From NCBI RefSeq assembly GCF_036226605.1, contig NZ_CP109000.1, positions 1,302,001-1,366,000 on the forward strand: a stretch of DNA of 64,000 nt, read 5' to 3'. Under the pieces are notes generated by a model. That model searched no databases and was not told the DNA's origin. It was given only the letters and a program-made list of their open reading frames with translations. This DNA is from Streptomyces sp. NBC_00704 (lineage in GTDB: Bacteria > Actinomycetota > Actinomycetes > Streptomycetales > Streptomycetaceae). The position numbers and the translations under genes are program-made. Shown here one piece after another: positions 27,707 through 36,428 of this stretch (position 1 is the stretch's first letter; every line of letters starts with the position of its first letter).

Positions 27707-27833
27707 GCGCACTGCCTCCCATCCGGACTTTAACCGTCGGTCCAGGAATTTCACCTGGTCAACCGGCCGCTGGAAGCGGCCGGGTCGCGGACTGTAACCG
27801 CCGGTTCGGACTTTCACCGACCCCGGAGTGCGC
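27707..27833 (-). promoter_or_regulatory. FMN riboswitch (RFN element) of the rib operon
   Basis: On the minus strand the conserved RFN blocks are all present: GGGGTCGGTGAAAGTCCGA, the GGCGGTTACAGTCCGCGACC arm, a variable GC stem, TGGTGAAATTCC-type arm, and GACGGTTAAAGTCCGGATGG closing with GGGAGG. It lies about 150 nt upstream of ribE. FMN binding is expected to lower expression of ribE-ribM-ribBA-ribH. The spacer to ribE can form a small ACTCGT/ACGAGT stem and the AGGAGG of ribE could be sequestered, so control may act on translation. Confidence 0.95.
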
Positions 27834-27967
27834 TGCTTTAGGTACAGGGTCAGTGTGCCATGCCGGATGCGCGTCCATACAGGTGAAGAATGTGGGCTGC
27901 CTCACAGAGCGTCGCGATCACGTGCACGTCCGTCACCGCGACCTCCGCCCGTCCACCGAACGCGCCA

Positions 27968-28011
27968 TTGGTCCATACCTATTGACGCTTTGGTCTAGTC
28001 CTTTCTAGGGT
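27968..28011 (+). promoter_or_regulatory. orphan chitinase-type promoter with two DasR (dre)-like sites
   Basis: TTGGTCCATACC at 27968-27979 and TTGGTCTAGTCC at 27990-28001 resemble the DasR operator consensus (core TGGTCTAGACCA) and are 22 nt apart. Between them is a -35, TTGACG at 27982-27987, with a -10, TAGGGT at 28006-28011, 18 nt on. This is the layout of Streptomyces chitinase promoters. It points rightward, but no plus-strand gene follows until 29753; only the antisense of the ROK gene does. The rest of the 27834-28173 gap shows nothing else. Confidence 0.7.
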
Positions 28012-28173
28012 CGACGCGTACGACCCGGCGGCGGTGACGACGGCCCTTGCCCGCCGCCGGGTCCCCCTCGACCCTCCCGCGGCTCCGACGGAGGGACCGC
28101 GTGAAAGCCGTGCGCGCGGACGAGTCCGAGGCCCACCTCTCCCGGCCGGTCGGGCCGGCCCACGAGCCGAGGA

Positions 28174-29619
28174 CTACCCGGTGACGCGCATCCGTCGCCG
28201 AGCGGCCCCCGGCAGGGCGCGCGGCTCCGCCTCACCGCTGCCGAACAGCTCGTCCTGTGCGGATTCGCGGGCCGTGAGCAGCGCTCCGCGCAGGACCGCG
28301 CCGCCGCCCAGGGCGCTGGGGCGCACCTCCGTCGGCAGGGGCGCCATCCGGCGCAGCCGCCGCGCCACCCGGAGCGCCAACTCGTCGCCGCCGGCCCGGC
28401 CGACCTCACCGCCGAGGACCACACAGCCGGGGTCGAGGACCGCGACGACGGAGGCGACGCCGAGGGTCAGCCGGTCGGCGAGGGCGTCGAGGAACCGGTC
28501 GGCGGCTTCGTCCGGCCGCCTCCCGGCCGTGACCCGCCCGGCCGTCCCGGCCGGAGCATCCGGCGCGGCCGGGGCGGCGGAGGCGTCCCGGGTGTCCCTG
28601 AGGCGGTCGACGCCGGCTTCGGCGCCGGCTTCGACGGGGGCCGGGGCGGGGGCGGCCAGGTCGGTCGGGGCTGTCGTGGCCGCCGGGGGGTGGTCGTCGG
28701 GTGGGGTCGGGCGGGTCGCCGCCACTGCCCGGCGCACCAGATCGGCGGCGGCCGGTTCGTCGGTGCGGGCCGGTGGCCCCGCCGTCAGGCCGTGCTCGTC
28801 CGCCAGGGCGGTGATCGCCGCCGAGCCGGCCAGGGAATGGAAGCCTCCCTCGCATCCCGTGGCCGAGGGCAGGCCGTCGGTGCCCGGCACCGGCAGGAAG
28901 CCGATCTCGCCGGTGCCTCCGGAGGCGCCCCGGCGCAGGACGCCGTCCAGCACGACGGCCGCGCCGACGCTGTGGCCGAGCCACAGCAGGACGAAGGTGT
29001 CGCGGTCGCGGGCGCCGCCCTCGCGCTGTTCCGCCAGCGCGGCCAGGTTGGTCTCGTTCTCGACGTGCAGGCGGGCGTCGGGGAACCGCTCCCGCAGGGC
29101 CGCCATCAGTCGGCGGTGCCATTCGGGCAGCCCGCTGGAGTCGTGCAGCTCGCCGCTCACCGGGTCGATCAGGCCGGGCGCGCCCACGCCCAGGGTGTGC
29201 AGCGGGTCGGCCCCCGCCTCCTTGGCCGCCCGTTCGACGAGGGCGACCGCCCGCTCGACGGCCGTGCCCGTGCCGAGGTCGCCGCCGATCGGCACGGACG
29301 CCTCGGCGAGCACCTCTCCGACGAGGTCGGAGACGAGCACCGCGACGCCCTCGGTGCGCACGTCCAGGGCGGCCAGGTGGGCGCGGCCCGCGACGATGCG
29401 GTAGAGCCTCGCGTTGGGTCCGCGGCGCCGCTCCCCCGTCTCCCCCGCGACCTCGATCAGCCCCGAGGCGGTGAGCCGTTCGACGAGGTCGGCGACGGTG
29501 GGCCGGGACAGACCGGTGAGCTGTTTCAACTGCCCGGCCGTCAACGGGCCTTCGCGTTGCAGCAGCCGCAGGGCGAGCCGGTCGTTGATGACCCGGGCGG
29601 TGCTCGGGGATGCGGGCAT
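28174..29619 (-). CDS. ROK family transcriptional regulator
   Basis: A 481-residue NagC/XylR-like ROK protein. The N-terminal winged HTH is in NDRLALRLLQREGPLTAGQL and LSRPTVADLVERLTASGLIE. The ROK core follows with [33 protein letters not shown]-like segment, VENETNLAALAEQ and LLWLGHSVGAAVVLDG. The usual zinc motif CxCGxxGC is reduced to ATGCEGGFHSL, and a low-complexity Pro/Ala/Asp insertion of about 100 residues splits the C-terminal part. It diverges from an MFS gene across a perfect inverted repeat, so it probably represses that gene. The effector sugar is unknown. Confidence 0.9.
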   Translation of the reverse strand: MPASPSTARVINDRLALRLLQREGPLTAGQLKQLTGLSRPTVADLVERLTASGLIEVAGETGERRRGPNARLYRIVAGRAHLAALDVRTEGVAVLVSDLVGEVLAEASVPIGGDLGTGTAVERAVALVERAAKEAGADPLHTLGVGAPGLIDPVSGELHDSSGLPEWHRRLMAALRERFPDARLHVENETNLAALAEQREGGARDRDTFVLLWLGHSVGAAVVLDGVLRRGASGGTGEIGFLPVPGTDGLPSATGCEGGFHSLAGSAAITALADEHGLTAGPPARTDEPAAADLVRRAVAATRPTPPDDHPPAATTAPTDLAAPAPAPVEAGAEAGVDRLRDTRDASAAPAAPDAPAGTAGRVTAGRRPDEAADRFLDALADRLTLGVASVVAVLDPGCVVLGGEVGRAGGDELALRVARRLRRMAPLPTEVRPSALGGGAVLRGALLTARESAQDELFGSGEAEPRALPGAARRRMRVTG

Positions 29620-29681
29620 GGCGGGAATCCTCCCACGGCCGAGGGGGACCCGGCCGACGGCTCGCGACCGTTCCCTCTATT

Positions 29682-29702
29682 TATCAGGCAGGGTTCCTGA
29701 TA
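29682..29702. promoter_or_regulatory. TATCAGG inverted repeat, likely ROK operator
   Basis: A perfect inverted repeat, TATCAGG (29682-29688) and CCTGATA (29696-29702) around a 7-nt spacer, sits between the divergent ROK gene (start 29619) and the MFS gene (start 29753). It is AT-richer than its surroundings and lies where both promoters should be. An operator for the ROK protein is the natural reading. Confidence 0.7.
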
Positions 29703-29752
29703 GTTTACGTCGGCACCGCGACGAGGCGGCGCGGACCCGGAGAGGGCGAGGA

Positions 29753-30973
29753 ATGAGCGGAGCGGGCGACGTGGACCACACCCCCACGCAGGTGCGGCGG
29801 GCCCGGTACGCCGTCGCGGCGGTGTTCGCCGTGCACGGCGCGGTCACCGGTTCGTTCGCCACCCGGGTGCCGTGGATCCAGGACCACGCCGACGTCTCCA
29901 CCGGACAGCTCGGCTTCGCCCTGGCCTTCACCGCGTTCGGCGCGGCCTGTGCGATGCCCCTGGCCGGCTCGGTCAGCCATCGGCTCGGCAGCCGCACCGC
30001 CCTGCGCGTGCTGCTCGCCCTGTGGACGCTGTCGCTGCTGCTGCCCGCCCTCGCGCCCAACCTGCCGCTGCTGTGTCTGGCGATGTTCGCGTACGGGGCC
30101 GCGGCAGGCATGGCGGACGTCGCGATGAACGCCCTCGGCGTCGAGGTGGAACGCCGGCTCGGCAGGTCGATCATGTCGGGCCTGCACGGCATGTGGAGCG
30201 CGGGCGCGCTGGTCGGCTCGGCCGGCGGCACGCTCGCGGCGCACCTGGGCTCGGACGCCCGTCTGCATCACGCCCTCGCGGCGGCCGTGCTCACCGCCCT
30301 CGGGCTCGTGGCCTGCCGATGGGTGCTGGACATCAGGCCGGCCGCGGACCAGGAGCCGCCCCCGCGGTTCGCGCTGCCGCCCCGCTCGGCCCTGCTGATC
30401 GGCGCCGTCGGGTTCTGCGCGGTCTTCGCGGAGGGCGCGAGCCTGGACTGGTCGGCGGTGTACCTGCGCGACCGGCTCGCCTCGTCGGCGGGCGTCGCGG
30501 CGGCCTGCACCACCGGCTTCATGCTCACGATGGCGGTGGCCCGGATCGCGGGGGACGCGGTGGTGAACCGGTTCGGGGCGGTGCGCACGGTCCGTGCGGG
30601 AGGCGTCCTGGCCGCGCTGGGCGGGCTGCTGATCGTCGTCGCGGATCATCCGGCGGTGGCGATCGGCGGGTTCGGGCTGATGGGGCTGGGCATCGCGGTC
30701 GTCGTACCGCTGTGCTTCGCCGCGGCCGGCCACAGCGGGCCCAACCCCAGCCAGGCCATCGCGGGCGTCGCGACCATCACGTACACCTCGGGGCTGATCG
30801 CCCCCAGCCTGATCGGCGGGGTGGCGCAGGCGACCAGCCTGACGGTGTCGTTCGTCGTCGTGACGGTGCTCGCCCTCGGACTGGTGGCCTTCGCCGGCGT
30901 GCTGCGCGGCGGCGAGCGCACGGATGCGAAGGTCAGTGCGCGGGCCGCAGCAGCGCCCGGCCCCCGCTCCTGA
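29753..30973 (+). CDS. MFS transporter, fucose permease/YbjJ-like
   Basis: A 406-residue major facilitator protein with twelve predicted helices. Features include VHGAVTGSFATRVPWIQDHA near the N-terminus, the MFS motif GSVSHRLGSRTALRVL, and MADVAMNALGVEVERRLGRS, the loop typical of FucP/YbjJ-type permeases. ATG at 29753 follows GCGAGGA. Divergence from a ROK repressor with an operator-like repeat between them suggests an inducible sugar or sugar-acid transporter, but the substrate is not shown. Its 3' end overlaps the convergent thioesterase gene by 41 bp. Confidence 0.88.
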   Translation: MSGAGDVDHTPTQVRRARYAVAAVFAVHGAVTGSFATRVPWIQDHADVSTGQLGFALAFTAFGAACAMPLAGSVSHRLGSRTALRVLLALWTLSLLLPALAPNLPLLCLAMFAYGAAAGMADVAMNALGVEVERRLGRSIMSGLHGMWSAGALVGSAGGTLAAHLGSDARLHHALAAAVLTALGLVACRWVLDIRPAADQEPPPRFALPPRSALLIGAVGFCAVFAEGASLDWSAVYLRDRLASSAGVAAACTTGFMLTMAVARIAGDAVVNRFGAVRTVRAGGVLAALGGLLIVVADHPAVAIGGFGLMGLGIAVVVPLCFAAAGHSGPNPSQAIAGVATITYTSGLIAPSLIGGVAQATSLTVSFVVVTVLALGLVAFAGVLRGGERTDAKVSARAAAAPGPRS

Positions 30974-31391
30974 GGGTCTCGCTCCAGGGCGCGGGACGCA
31001 TGGTCGCCGCGTCCAGCCGCACGAGGACGCGTTCGCCGCGCGCGTAGGTCAGCGTCCCGTCCGTCGAACAGAACCGGAACCCGTACGTCAGCCCCGTGGT
31101 GCCGAGCCGCTCCAGCCACAGGTGCACGGCGTACGCGCCCGTCCTGGTGACCGGGGCCTCGTAGCTGATCCGCAGTTCCCGGACGGCGTTGCAGGCGTCG
31201 CCGGCGGTGGCCCAGTCGCCCTCGAAGCGCACGCCGTACTCCTGCCACAGCTGCGTCCACGCGCGTTCGACCATCAGCGGGTAGCGGGCGTTGTGCAGCA
31301 GTCCGAGCGCGTCCAGATCGTCGAAGTGGACGGTGACGGGGACGAGCCGGCCGTACGACACAGCGGGGGCGGGCGGGGCTTCGGCGGTCAC
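30933..31391 (-). CDS. acyl-CoA thioesterase (4HBT/YbgC-like)
   Basis: A 152-residue single hot-dog domain protein. The catalytic-loop signature VHFDDLDALGLLHNARYPLM (residues about 20-39) has the Asp and the HNA-Y arrangement of 4-hydroxybenzoyl-CoA thioesterases. Probably hydrolyses an acyl-CoA in the cytoplasm; substrate unknown. GTG at 31391 has CAGGAG about 12 nt upstream. Its stop is inside the end of the convergent MFS gene (overlap 30933-30973). Confidence 0.88.
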   Translation of the reverse strand: MTAEAPPAPAVSYGRLVPVTVHFDDLDALGLLHNARYPLMVERAWTQLWQEYGVRFEGDWATAGDACNAVRELRISYEAPVTRTGAYAVHLWLERLGTTGLTYGFRFCSTDGTLTYARGERVLVRLDAATMRPAPWSETLRSGGRALLRPAH

Positions 31392-31521
31392 GGCGGGCAC
31401 TCCTGTGCGGGTACGGAACAACGGCCACCATCCTAAGCCTCCCCTAAGCGGTCGCTCACCCTCCCCCGGGCGCGTGAGAATGACCAGGACAGCCGTTCCC
31501 TCACGAAAGCGACCCGCACCC

Positions 31522-32901
31522 ATGGATCTCGGCGTCCGCTGGAAACTGCACGGCGACGGACGCACCCCCGCGCCCGGCGCGGTGGTCCGCCCCGACGAAC
31601 GGCTGTCCTGGCCGCGCACGGTGGGCCTGGGCGCCCAGCACGTGGTGGCGATGTTCGGCGCGAGCTTCGTGGCGCCGGTCCTCATGGGCCTGGACCCCAA
31701 CCTCGCCATCATGATGTCGGGCGTCGCGACCGTCGTCTTCCTGCTCGCCACACGCGGCCGGGTGCCCAGCTACCTCGGGTGCTCCCTGTCGTTCGTGGGC
31801 GTCGCGGCGGTCATCCGCGCGCAGGGCGGGACGAGCGCCACGGTCACCGGCGCGGTGTTCGTCGTCGGGGTCGCGCTGTTCGCCGTCGGACTGGCCGTGC
31901 AGCGGTTCGGGGCGCGGATCATCCACGCCGCGATGCCCCCGATCGTCACGGGCGCGGTGGTGATGCTGATCGGCTTCAACCTCGCCCCGGTCACCGCCTC
32001 GACCTACTGGCCGCAGGACCAGTGGACCGCGCTGCTGGTGATGGCGTGCACCGCCGCGGCCGTGGTCTGTCTGCGCGGGTTCTGGTCGCGCATCGCCATC
32101 TTCCTCGGCCTCGTCCTCGGATACGCCGTGTCCTGGGCGTTCGACCGGATCTTCGGCCGGATCCACTCCGCCGACGCGAGCGGCAAGGTCACCGACCACT
32201 GGCGGCTCGACCTGTCCGGCGTCGCCCACGCCGACTGGATCGGCCTGCCCTCCTTCCACGGCCCGTCCTTCGACTGGTCGGCGGTGCTGGTGGCCCTGCC
32301 GGTCGTCATCGCGCTGGTCGCGGAGAACGCCGGGCACGTCAAGGCGGTCGGCGAGATGACCGGCGACGACCTGGACGACCGGCTCGGCACGGCGATCTCC
32401 GCCGACGGCGTCGGCTCCATGCTGTCCACCGCCCTGGGCGGACCGCCCAACACGACGTACTCCGAGAACATCGGCGTGATGGCCGCGACCCGCGTCTACT
32501 CGACGGCCGCGTACTGGGCCGCCGCCGGGTTCGCCCTCCTGTTCGGCCTGTGCCCGAAGTTCGGCGCGATCGTCGCCGCGATCCCCGGCGGCGTCCTCGG
32601 CGGCATCACCGTCATCCTGTACGGCATGATCGGCCTGCTCGGCGCGCAGATCTGGATCACCGCCGGCGTCGACCTGCGCAACCCGCTGAACCTGGTGCCG
32701 GCCGCGGCGGGCATCATCATCGGCGTCGGCAACGTCACGCTGAAGTTCACCGACACGTTCTCGCTGAGCGGCATCGCGCTCGGCACCGTCGTCGTCATCA
32801 CCGGCTACCACGCGCTGCGCGCCTTCGCGCCCGACCATCTCAAGGCGCAGCGGCCGCTGCTCGACGAGGGCACGAGCAGCTACGACGACGCCGGTTCCTA
32901 G
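31522..32901 (+). CDS. uracil/xanthine permease (NCS2 family)
   Basis: A 459-residue nucleobase:cation symporter-2 protein, most like uracil permease UraA. It has about fourteen membrane spans, the signature VALVAENAGHVKAVGEMTG-type segment (here IALVAENAGHVKAVGEMTGD) and the second-half QxxGP-like GGPPNTTYSENIGVMAATRV. Probable role: proton-driven uptake of uracil or a related base. ATG at 31522; no strong Shine-Dalgarno, upstream sequence is GAAAGCGACCCGCACCC. A monocistronic unit next to the DUF5995 gene 110 bp downstream. Confidence 0.93.
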   Translation: MDLGVRWKLHGDGRTPAPGAVVRPDERLSWPRTVGLGAQHVVAMFGASFVAPVLMGLDPNLAIMMSGVATVVFLLATRGRVPSYLGCSLSFVGVAAVIRAQGGTSATVTGAVFVVGVALFAVGLAVQRFGARIIHAAMPPIVTGAVVMLIGFNLAPVTASTYWPQDQWTALLVMACTAAAVVCLRGFWSRIAIFLGLVLGYAVSWAFDRIFGRIHSADASGKVTDHWRLDLSGVAHADWIGLPSFHGPSFDWSAVLVALPVVIALVAENAGHVKAVGEMTGDDLDDRLGTAISADGVGSMLSTALGGPPNTTYSENIGVMAATRVYSTAAYWAAAGFALLFGLCPKFGAIVAAIPGGVLGGITVILYGMIGLLGAQIWITAGVDLRNPLNLVPAAAGIIIGVGNVTLKFTDTFSLSGIALGTVVVITGYHALRAFAPDHLKAQRPLLDEGTSSYDDAGS

Positions 32902-33011
32902 AGGCGCACGACGGGCCGAACGCGCCCGGCGCGGCAGGCCCGTTCGCCCGTTCCGGGGAAGCGTCGGGCCCGCCGCCCCGCGGGGCGGCCCCGGACTGCC
33001 ACCCTGCCCCC

Positions 33012-33734
33012 ATGCCGCGATTGACACAGTTCTCCCCGCCCGCCGAGGCGGGCGCCGACCCGTCCGTGCCGCTCGCCGTGAGCATCGACGACGTGCTCGC
33101 CCGGATGCGCGCCCTGGACGCGGCCCTGCCCGCACGGGACGGCGTCGCGGTCTTCAACCGCGTCTACCTGGCGGTGACCCGGGAGGTGGACCGGCGCATC
33201 GACCGGGGCCGCTTCCCGGACCCGCGAGCCGCGGCCACGCTGGACGTGCGGTTCGCCCAGCGCTACCTGGACGCGGTCGACCCGGCGCCGTCGGACGGGC
33301 GCGCGCCGGCCTGCTGGCGTCCGCTGCTTCAGTTCCGCCGCCATCCCGGCGTGCGGCCGCTGCAGTTCGCCCTCGCGGGCGTCAACGCCCACATCGGGCA
33401 CGACCTCGCGCTCGCCGTCGTGGACGCCTGCCACAGCCTCGGCTGCGAACCGGCCGACCTGGAGGACGAGTTCGACCGCGTGGGCGACGTCCTCGTCGCG
33501 CTGGAGGAGCGCGTCCGCGAGGAGCTGATGCCGGGCCCCGACCTGCTGCAGATCGCCGATCCCCTGACCCACCTGCTCGGTTCCTGGAGCCTGGAACGGG
33601 CCAGGGACGCCACCTGGACGGCGGCCCGGGCCCTGTGGGCGCTGCGGCGGCTCCCCGACGTGGCGCAGGAGTTCACCGAACGGCTCGACACGGCCGTCGG
33701 GTTCGCGGGACGGATGATGCTCACCCCGCTCTGA
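33012..33734 (+). CDS. DUF5995 family protein
   Basis: A 240-residue cytoplasmic protein with the family feature AGVNAHIGHDLALAVVDACH, where two histidines and an aspartate sit in one helix and suggest a metal or ligand site. Other conserved stretches are VAVFNRVYLAVTREVDRRI and CWRPLLQFRR. No function is known for the family. Its stop is inside a hairpin shared with the convergent davB gene. Confidence 0.8.
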   Translation: MPRLTQFSPPAEAGADPSVPLAVSIDDVLARMRALDAALPARDGVAVFNRVYLAVTREVDRRIDRGRFPDPRAAATLDVRFAQRYLDAVDPAPSDGRAPACWRPLLQFRRHPGVRPLQFALAGVNAHIGHDLALAVVDACHSLGCEPADLEDEFDRVGDVLVALEERVREELMPGPDLLQIADPLTHLLGSWSLERARDATWTAARALWALRRLPDVAQEFTERLDTAVGFAGRMMLTPL

Positions 33735-33763
33735 GGGCCCCCCGGGGCGAGGCCCGCCCTCAG
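33731..33763. terminator. hairpin shared by convergent DUF5995 and davB genes
   Basis: CTGAGGG (33731-33737) and CCCTCAG (33757-33763) form a 7-bp stem that contains both stop codons of the two convergent genes. Probably a bidirectional terminator; the stem is short. Confidence 0.5.
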
Positions 33764-35457
33764 TCCTCCGGCAGCTCCACCGGCGCGATCTCGTCGTACA
33801 CGTCGCCCGGACCGGGGTTGGTCGCGTCGGTCGTGCCGCCGAAGTGGTGCATCACGCCCCAGACCGCGTTCAGCGCGGTCTGGACGGCGCCCTCGGCCCA
33901 GCCGGCCGTCCAGGAGATGTCGTCGCCCGCCAGGAAGATGCCCCGCTTGTCCTCGGGCAGCCGGTCCTGCATGAAGTGCGTGAACAGGCGGCGCTGGTAG
34001 CGGTAGTGGCCGGGCAGGTTGGCCTTGAACGCGCCCATGAAGTAGGGCTCGTTCTCCCAGGAGACCGTCACCGGGCTGCCGATGACGTGCTTCCTGATGT
34101 CGACCTTGGGATAGATCTCCCCGAGCGACTTCAGCATGACCTCCATCCGCTCGTTCGCCGACAGCGGCAGCCACTTCAGGCTGTCGTCGCACCAGGTGTA
34201 CGACAGGCAGATGACGGCGGGCTTGCCGGGGCCGTCGTCGAGGAGGTAGGTGCCGCGCGTCATGCGGTCGGTGAGCGTCATCGACATGACGTCCCGGCCC
34301 GTCTCCTCGTCCTTGTCCAGCCAGAACGGCCGGTCCACGGGCACGAAGAGCTTGCTGGACTCCATGTAGTGGGTGCGCTCGATGGCGGTCCAGTGGTCGA
34401 TCGGGAAGAGCGAGTCGTCGCACGCGATCTTCGACAGCAGCATCCAGGACTGGGCGGTGAAGACCGCCGCGCGGTAGGTGCGGATGTCACCGGCCGCGTC
34501 CGTCACGGTGATCCGGTCGCCGGCGGTGCGGTGCATCCGGGTCACGGCCGGGCGGGGCTCGCGGCGCTCGTGCAGGCTCGCCAGCGACGTGCCGTGCGGC
34601 CAGTGGACGATCTTCTGCGGCTCGCGCTCCCAGAGCCGCAGCGGAAGCTGCTGGCTGCCGCCGACGATCCCGCGGTGGTGGTCGTCCGCCTCGGTGTAGA
34701 CGACCCGCAGGATCTCCAGGATGGAGTTGGGGAAGTCGGTGTCCCAGCCGCCCGTGCCGAAGCCGACCTGGCCGAAGATCTCGCGGTGGCGGAAGGACCG
34801 GAACGCCTCGGAGTCGCAGAGGAAGCCGTAGAAGGTCTGGTTGTCGAGCTTCTCGACGAGCTTCGCCCAGATCTCGCGGATGCGCGGCACGTCGCGCTCG
34901 CGCATGGCCCGGTTCATGTCGGAGAAGTCCGCGCCCTCCTCCAGGCACTTGTTCCAGGCGGCGGCGACGTCGCGGTAGACCTGCGGCAGGTCGTCGATCG
35001 TCTCGGCGTAGTGGGACTCGCCCTTGAGGTCGACGACCGTCGAGGGGGTCGCCTCGGCCAGGGGGTTGGGGAAGGGCTCGGTCCGCAGGCCCACCAGGTC
35101 GATGTAGTGCTGCAACGCCGTGGAGGACGGCGGGAAGCGCATCGCGCCCATCTCGGCGGTCAGGGAGGGGTCGCAGCCCTCGAAGCCGACGGTGCGCAGC
35201 CGCCCGCCGATCCTGTCGGCCTCGTAGACGACCGGCTTGAGGCCCATCTTCATCAGCTCGTAGGCGGCCACGATGCCCGACAGCCCGCCGCCGATGACGG
35301 CGACCTCGGCTCCGTGCTCGGTCGCGGGGACCTGGCCGAGCCCCGCCGGGTGGGCGAGGAAGTCGTCGTACGCGTACGGGAAGTCCGGGCCGAACATGGT
35401 GATCGGCGGCTGGTGCTCGTCTGCGTGCTCGACGGCGTTGGGCACGGTGGACGTCAT
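33760..35457 (-). CDS. davB: L-lysine 2-monooxygenase (flavin amine oxidase family)
   Basis: A 565-residue FAD-dependent amine oxidase/monooxygenase. The Rossmann motif VAVIGGGLSGIVAAYELMKM is at about 49-68, the arginine motif ADRIGGRLRTVGFEG follows, and the C-terminal FAD segment is IFLAGDDISWTAGWAEGAVQ. The N-terminal signature PDFPYAYDDFLAHPAGLG and the end GPGDVYDEIAPVEL match, from memory, Pseudomonas putida DavB, which turns lysine into 5-aminovaleramide. Partnership with a DavA-like amidase 53 bp upstream supports this over tryptophan monooxygenase or amino-acid oxidase. Substrate specificity still needs an assay. Confidence 0.85.
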   Translation of the reverse strand: MTSTVPNAVEHADEHQPPITMFGPDFPYAYDDFLAHPAGLGQVPATEHGAEVAVIGGGLSGIVAAYELMKMGLKPVVYEADRIGGRLRTVGFEGCDPSLTAEMGAMRFPPSSTALQHYIDLVGLRTEPFPNPLAEATPSTVVDLKGESHYAETIDDLPQVYRDVAAAWNKCLEEGADFSDMNRAMRERDVPRIREIWAKLVEKLDNQTFYGFLCDSEAFRSFRHREIFGQVGFGTGGWDTDFPNSILEILRVVYTEADDHHRGIVGGSQQLPLRLWEREPQKIVHWPHGTSLASLHERREPRPAVTRMHRTAGDRITVTDAAGDIRTYRAAVFTAQSWMLLSKIACDDSLFPIDHWTAIERTHYMESSKLFVPVDRPFWLDKDEETGRDVMSMTLTDRMTRGTYLLDDGPGKPAVICLSYTWCDDSLKWLPLSANERMEVMLKSLGEIYPKVDIRKHVIGSPVTVSWENEPYFMGAFKANLPGHYRYQRRLFTHFMQDRLPEDKRGIFLAGDDISWTAGWAEGAVQTALNAVWGVMHHFGGTTDATNPGPGDVYDEIAPVELPED

Positions 35458-35510
35458 GGGGTGCGGACTCCTTGCGGCGAAGACGAAGGGACTCGGGGAG
35501 CGACGGGGCT

Positions 35511-36299
35511 TCAGACCAGGGACCCGTAGAGGCCGGGGCGGCGGTCGTGCAGATACGGGTTGGCCGCCCGGGACGCGGCGAGGGCGACGGGGTCGGCGTC
35601 GGCGAACACCAGCTCCTCCTCGCGTCCGGCGCGGGCCCGGACGATCCCGTCGGGCCCGGCCAGCGCGGACAGTCCGACGAACTCGAACTCCCCTTCGCGC
35701 CCGGCCCGGTTGACGTAGGCGACGTACATCTGGTTCTCGAAGGCGCGCACCGGGATCATCGACTCGGCGACGAACTGGAAGGGGTGCATCTGCGCGGTCG
35801 GCACGACGAGCAGGTCGGTGCCGGCCAAGGCGTGCGCGCGCACGTTCTCCGGGAACTCGACGTCGTAGCAGATCATCAGGCCGACGGTGATGCCGTTCAG
35901 CTCGGCCTGGACCACGGGCTGCCCGCCCGGCCGGAACTGCTCGCGCTCGAAGCAGCCGAAGAGGTGGGTCTTGCGGTAGTTCGCGAGCCGGACGCCCTCG
36001 GCGGAGATCAGCTGCGCCGAGTTGAAGACCGTCTCGCCGTCCCGCTCGGGGTAGCCGTAGGCGATCGCGAGGCCGTGCCGCGCGGCGAGCTCGGCGACGG
36101 CGTCCGCGGAGTTGCCGTCGGCGGGCTCGGCGAGGCGGGCGACGTCGTCGCCGATCGCGTAGCCGGTGAGGAACAGTTCGGGGGCGACGAGCAGCGCGGC
36201 GCCCGCGGCAGCGGCCCGCTCCGCGGCCTCGTCGAGCACCTTGAGGTTCTCGACGACGGAGCCGGGGCGGCCGGAGCTCTGGAGCAGGGCGGTGCGCAT
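35511..36299 (-). CDS. davA: 5-aminovaleramidase-like carbon-nitrogen hydrolase
   Basis: A 262-residue nitrilase-superfamily amidase. The Glu-Lys-Cys triad is visible: Glu41 in LVAPELFLTGY, Lys110 in NYRKTHLFG and Cys144 in LMICYDVEFPENV. In P. putida DavA hydrolyses the 5-aminovaleramide made by DavB to 5-aminovalerate. It is the first gene of the leftward pair with davB. Downstream enzymes (davT, davD) are not in the window. A broader aliphatic amidase role is the alternative. Confidence 0.85.
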   Translation of the reverse strand: MRTALLQSSGRPGSVVENLKVLDEAAERAAAAGAALLVAPELFLTGYAIGDDVARLAEPADGNSADAVAELAARHGLAIAYGYPERDGETVFNSAQLISAEGVRLANYRKTHLFGCFEREQFRPGGQPVVQAELNGITVGLMICYDVEFPENVRAHALAGTDLLVVPTAQMHPFQFVAESMIPVRAFENQMYVAYVNRAGREGEFEFVGLSALAGPDGIVRARAGREEELVFADADPVALAASRAANPYLHDRRPGLYGSLV

Positions 36300-36389
36300 G
36301 CGTGATCCTCACCGGGGTACGAGGGGCGGGGGCAGCCGTCGCGAGGGCTGCCGGGAGGGCCGTCGCGAGACCGTCGCGGGGGCCAGATA

Positions 36390-36401
36390 GACCGTACGGT
36401 C
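36390..36401. promoter_or_regulatory. 12-bp perfect palindrome upstream of davA
   Basis: GACCGTACGGTC is a perfect palindrome 91 bp before the davA start. It resembles TetR-family half-sites, but no TetR gene is close. It may be a second operator of the davAB promoter. Confidence 0.4.
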
Positions 36402-36428
36402 GGTCGCGCGGGCCCGACAAGCAGGAGC

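Noticed and set aside
33760..35457. Tryptophan 2-monooxygenase or L-glutamate oxidase
   Set aside because: The amine-oxidase fold fits all, but the signature ends and the DavA-type neighbour fit the lysine enzyme better.
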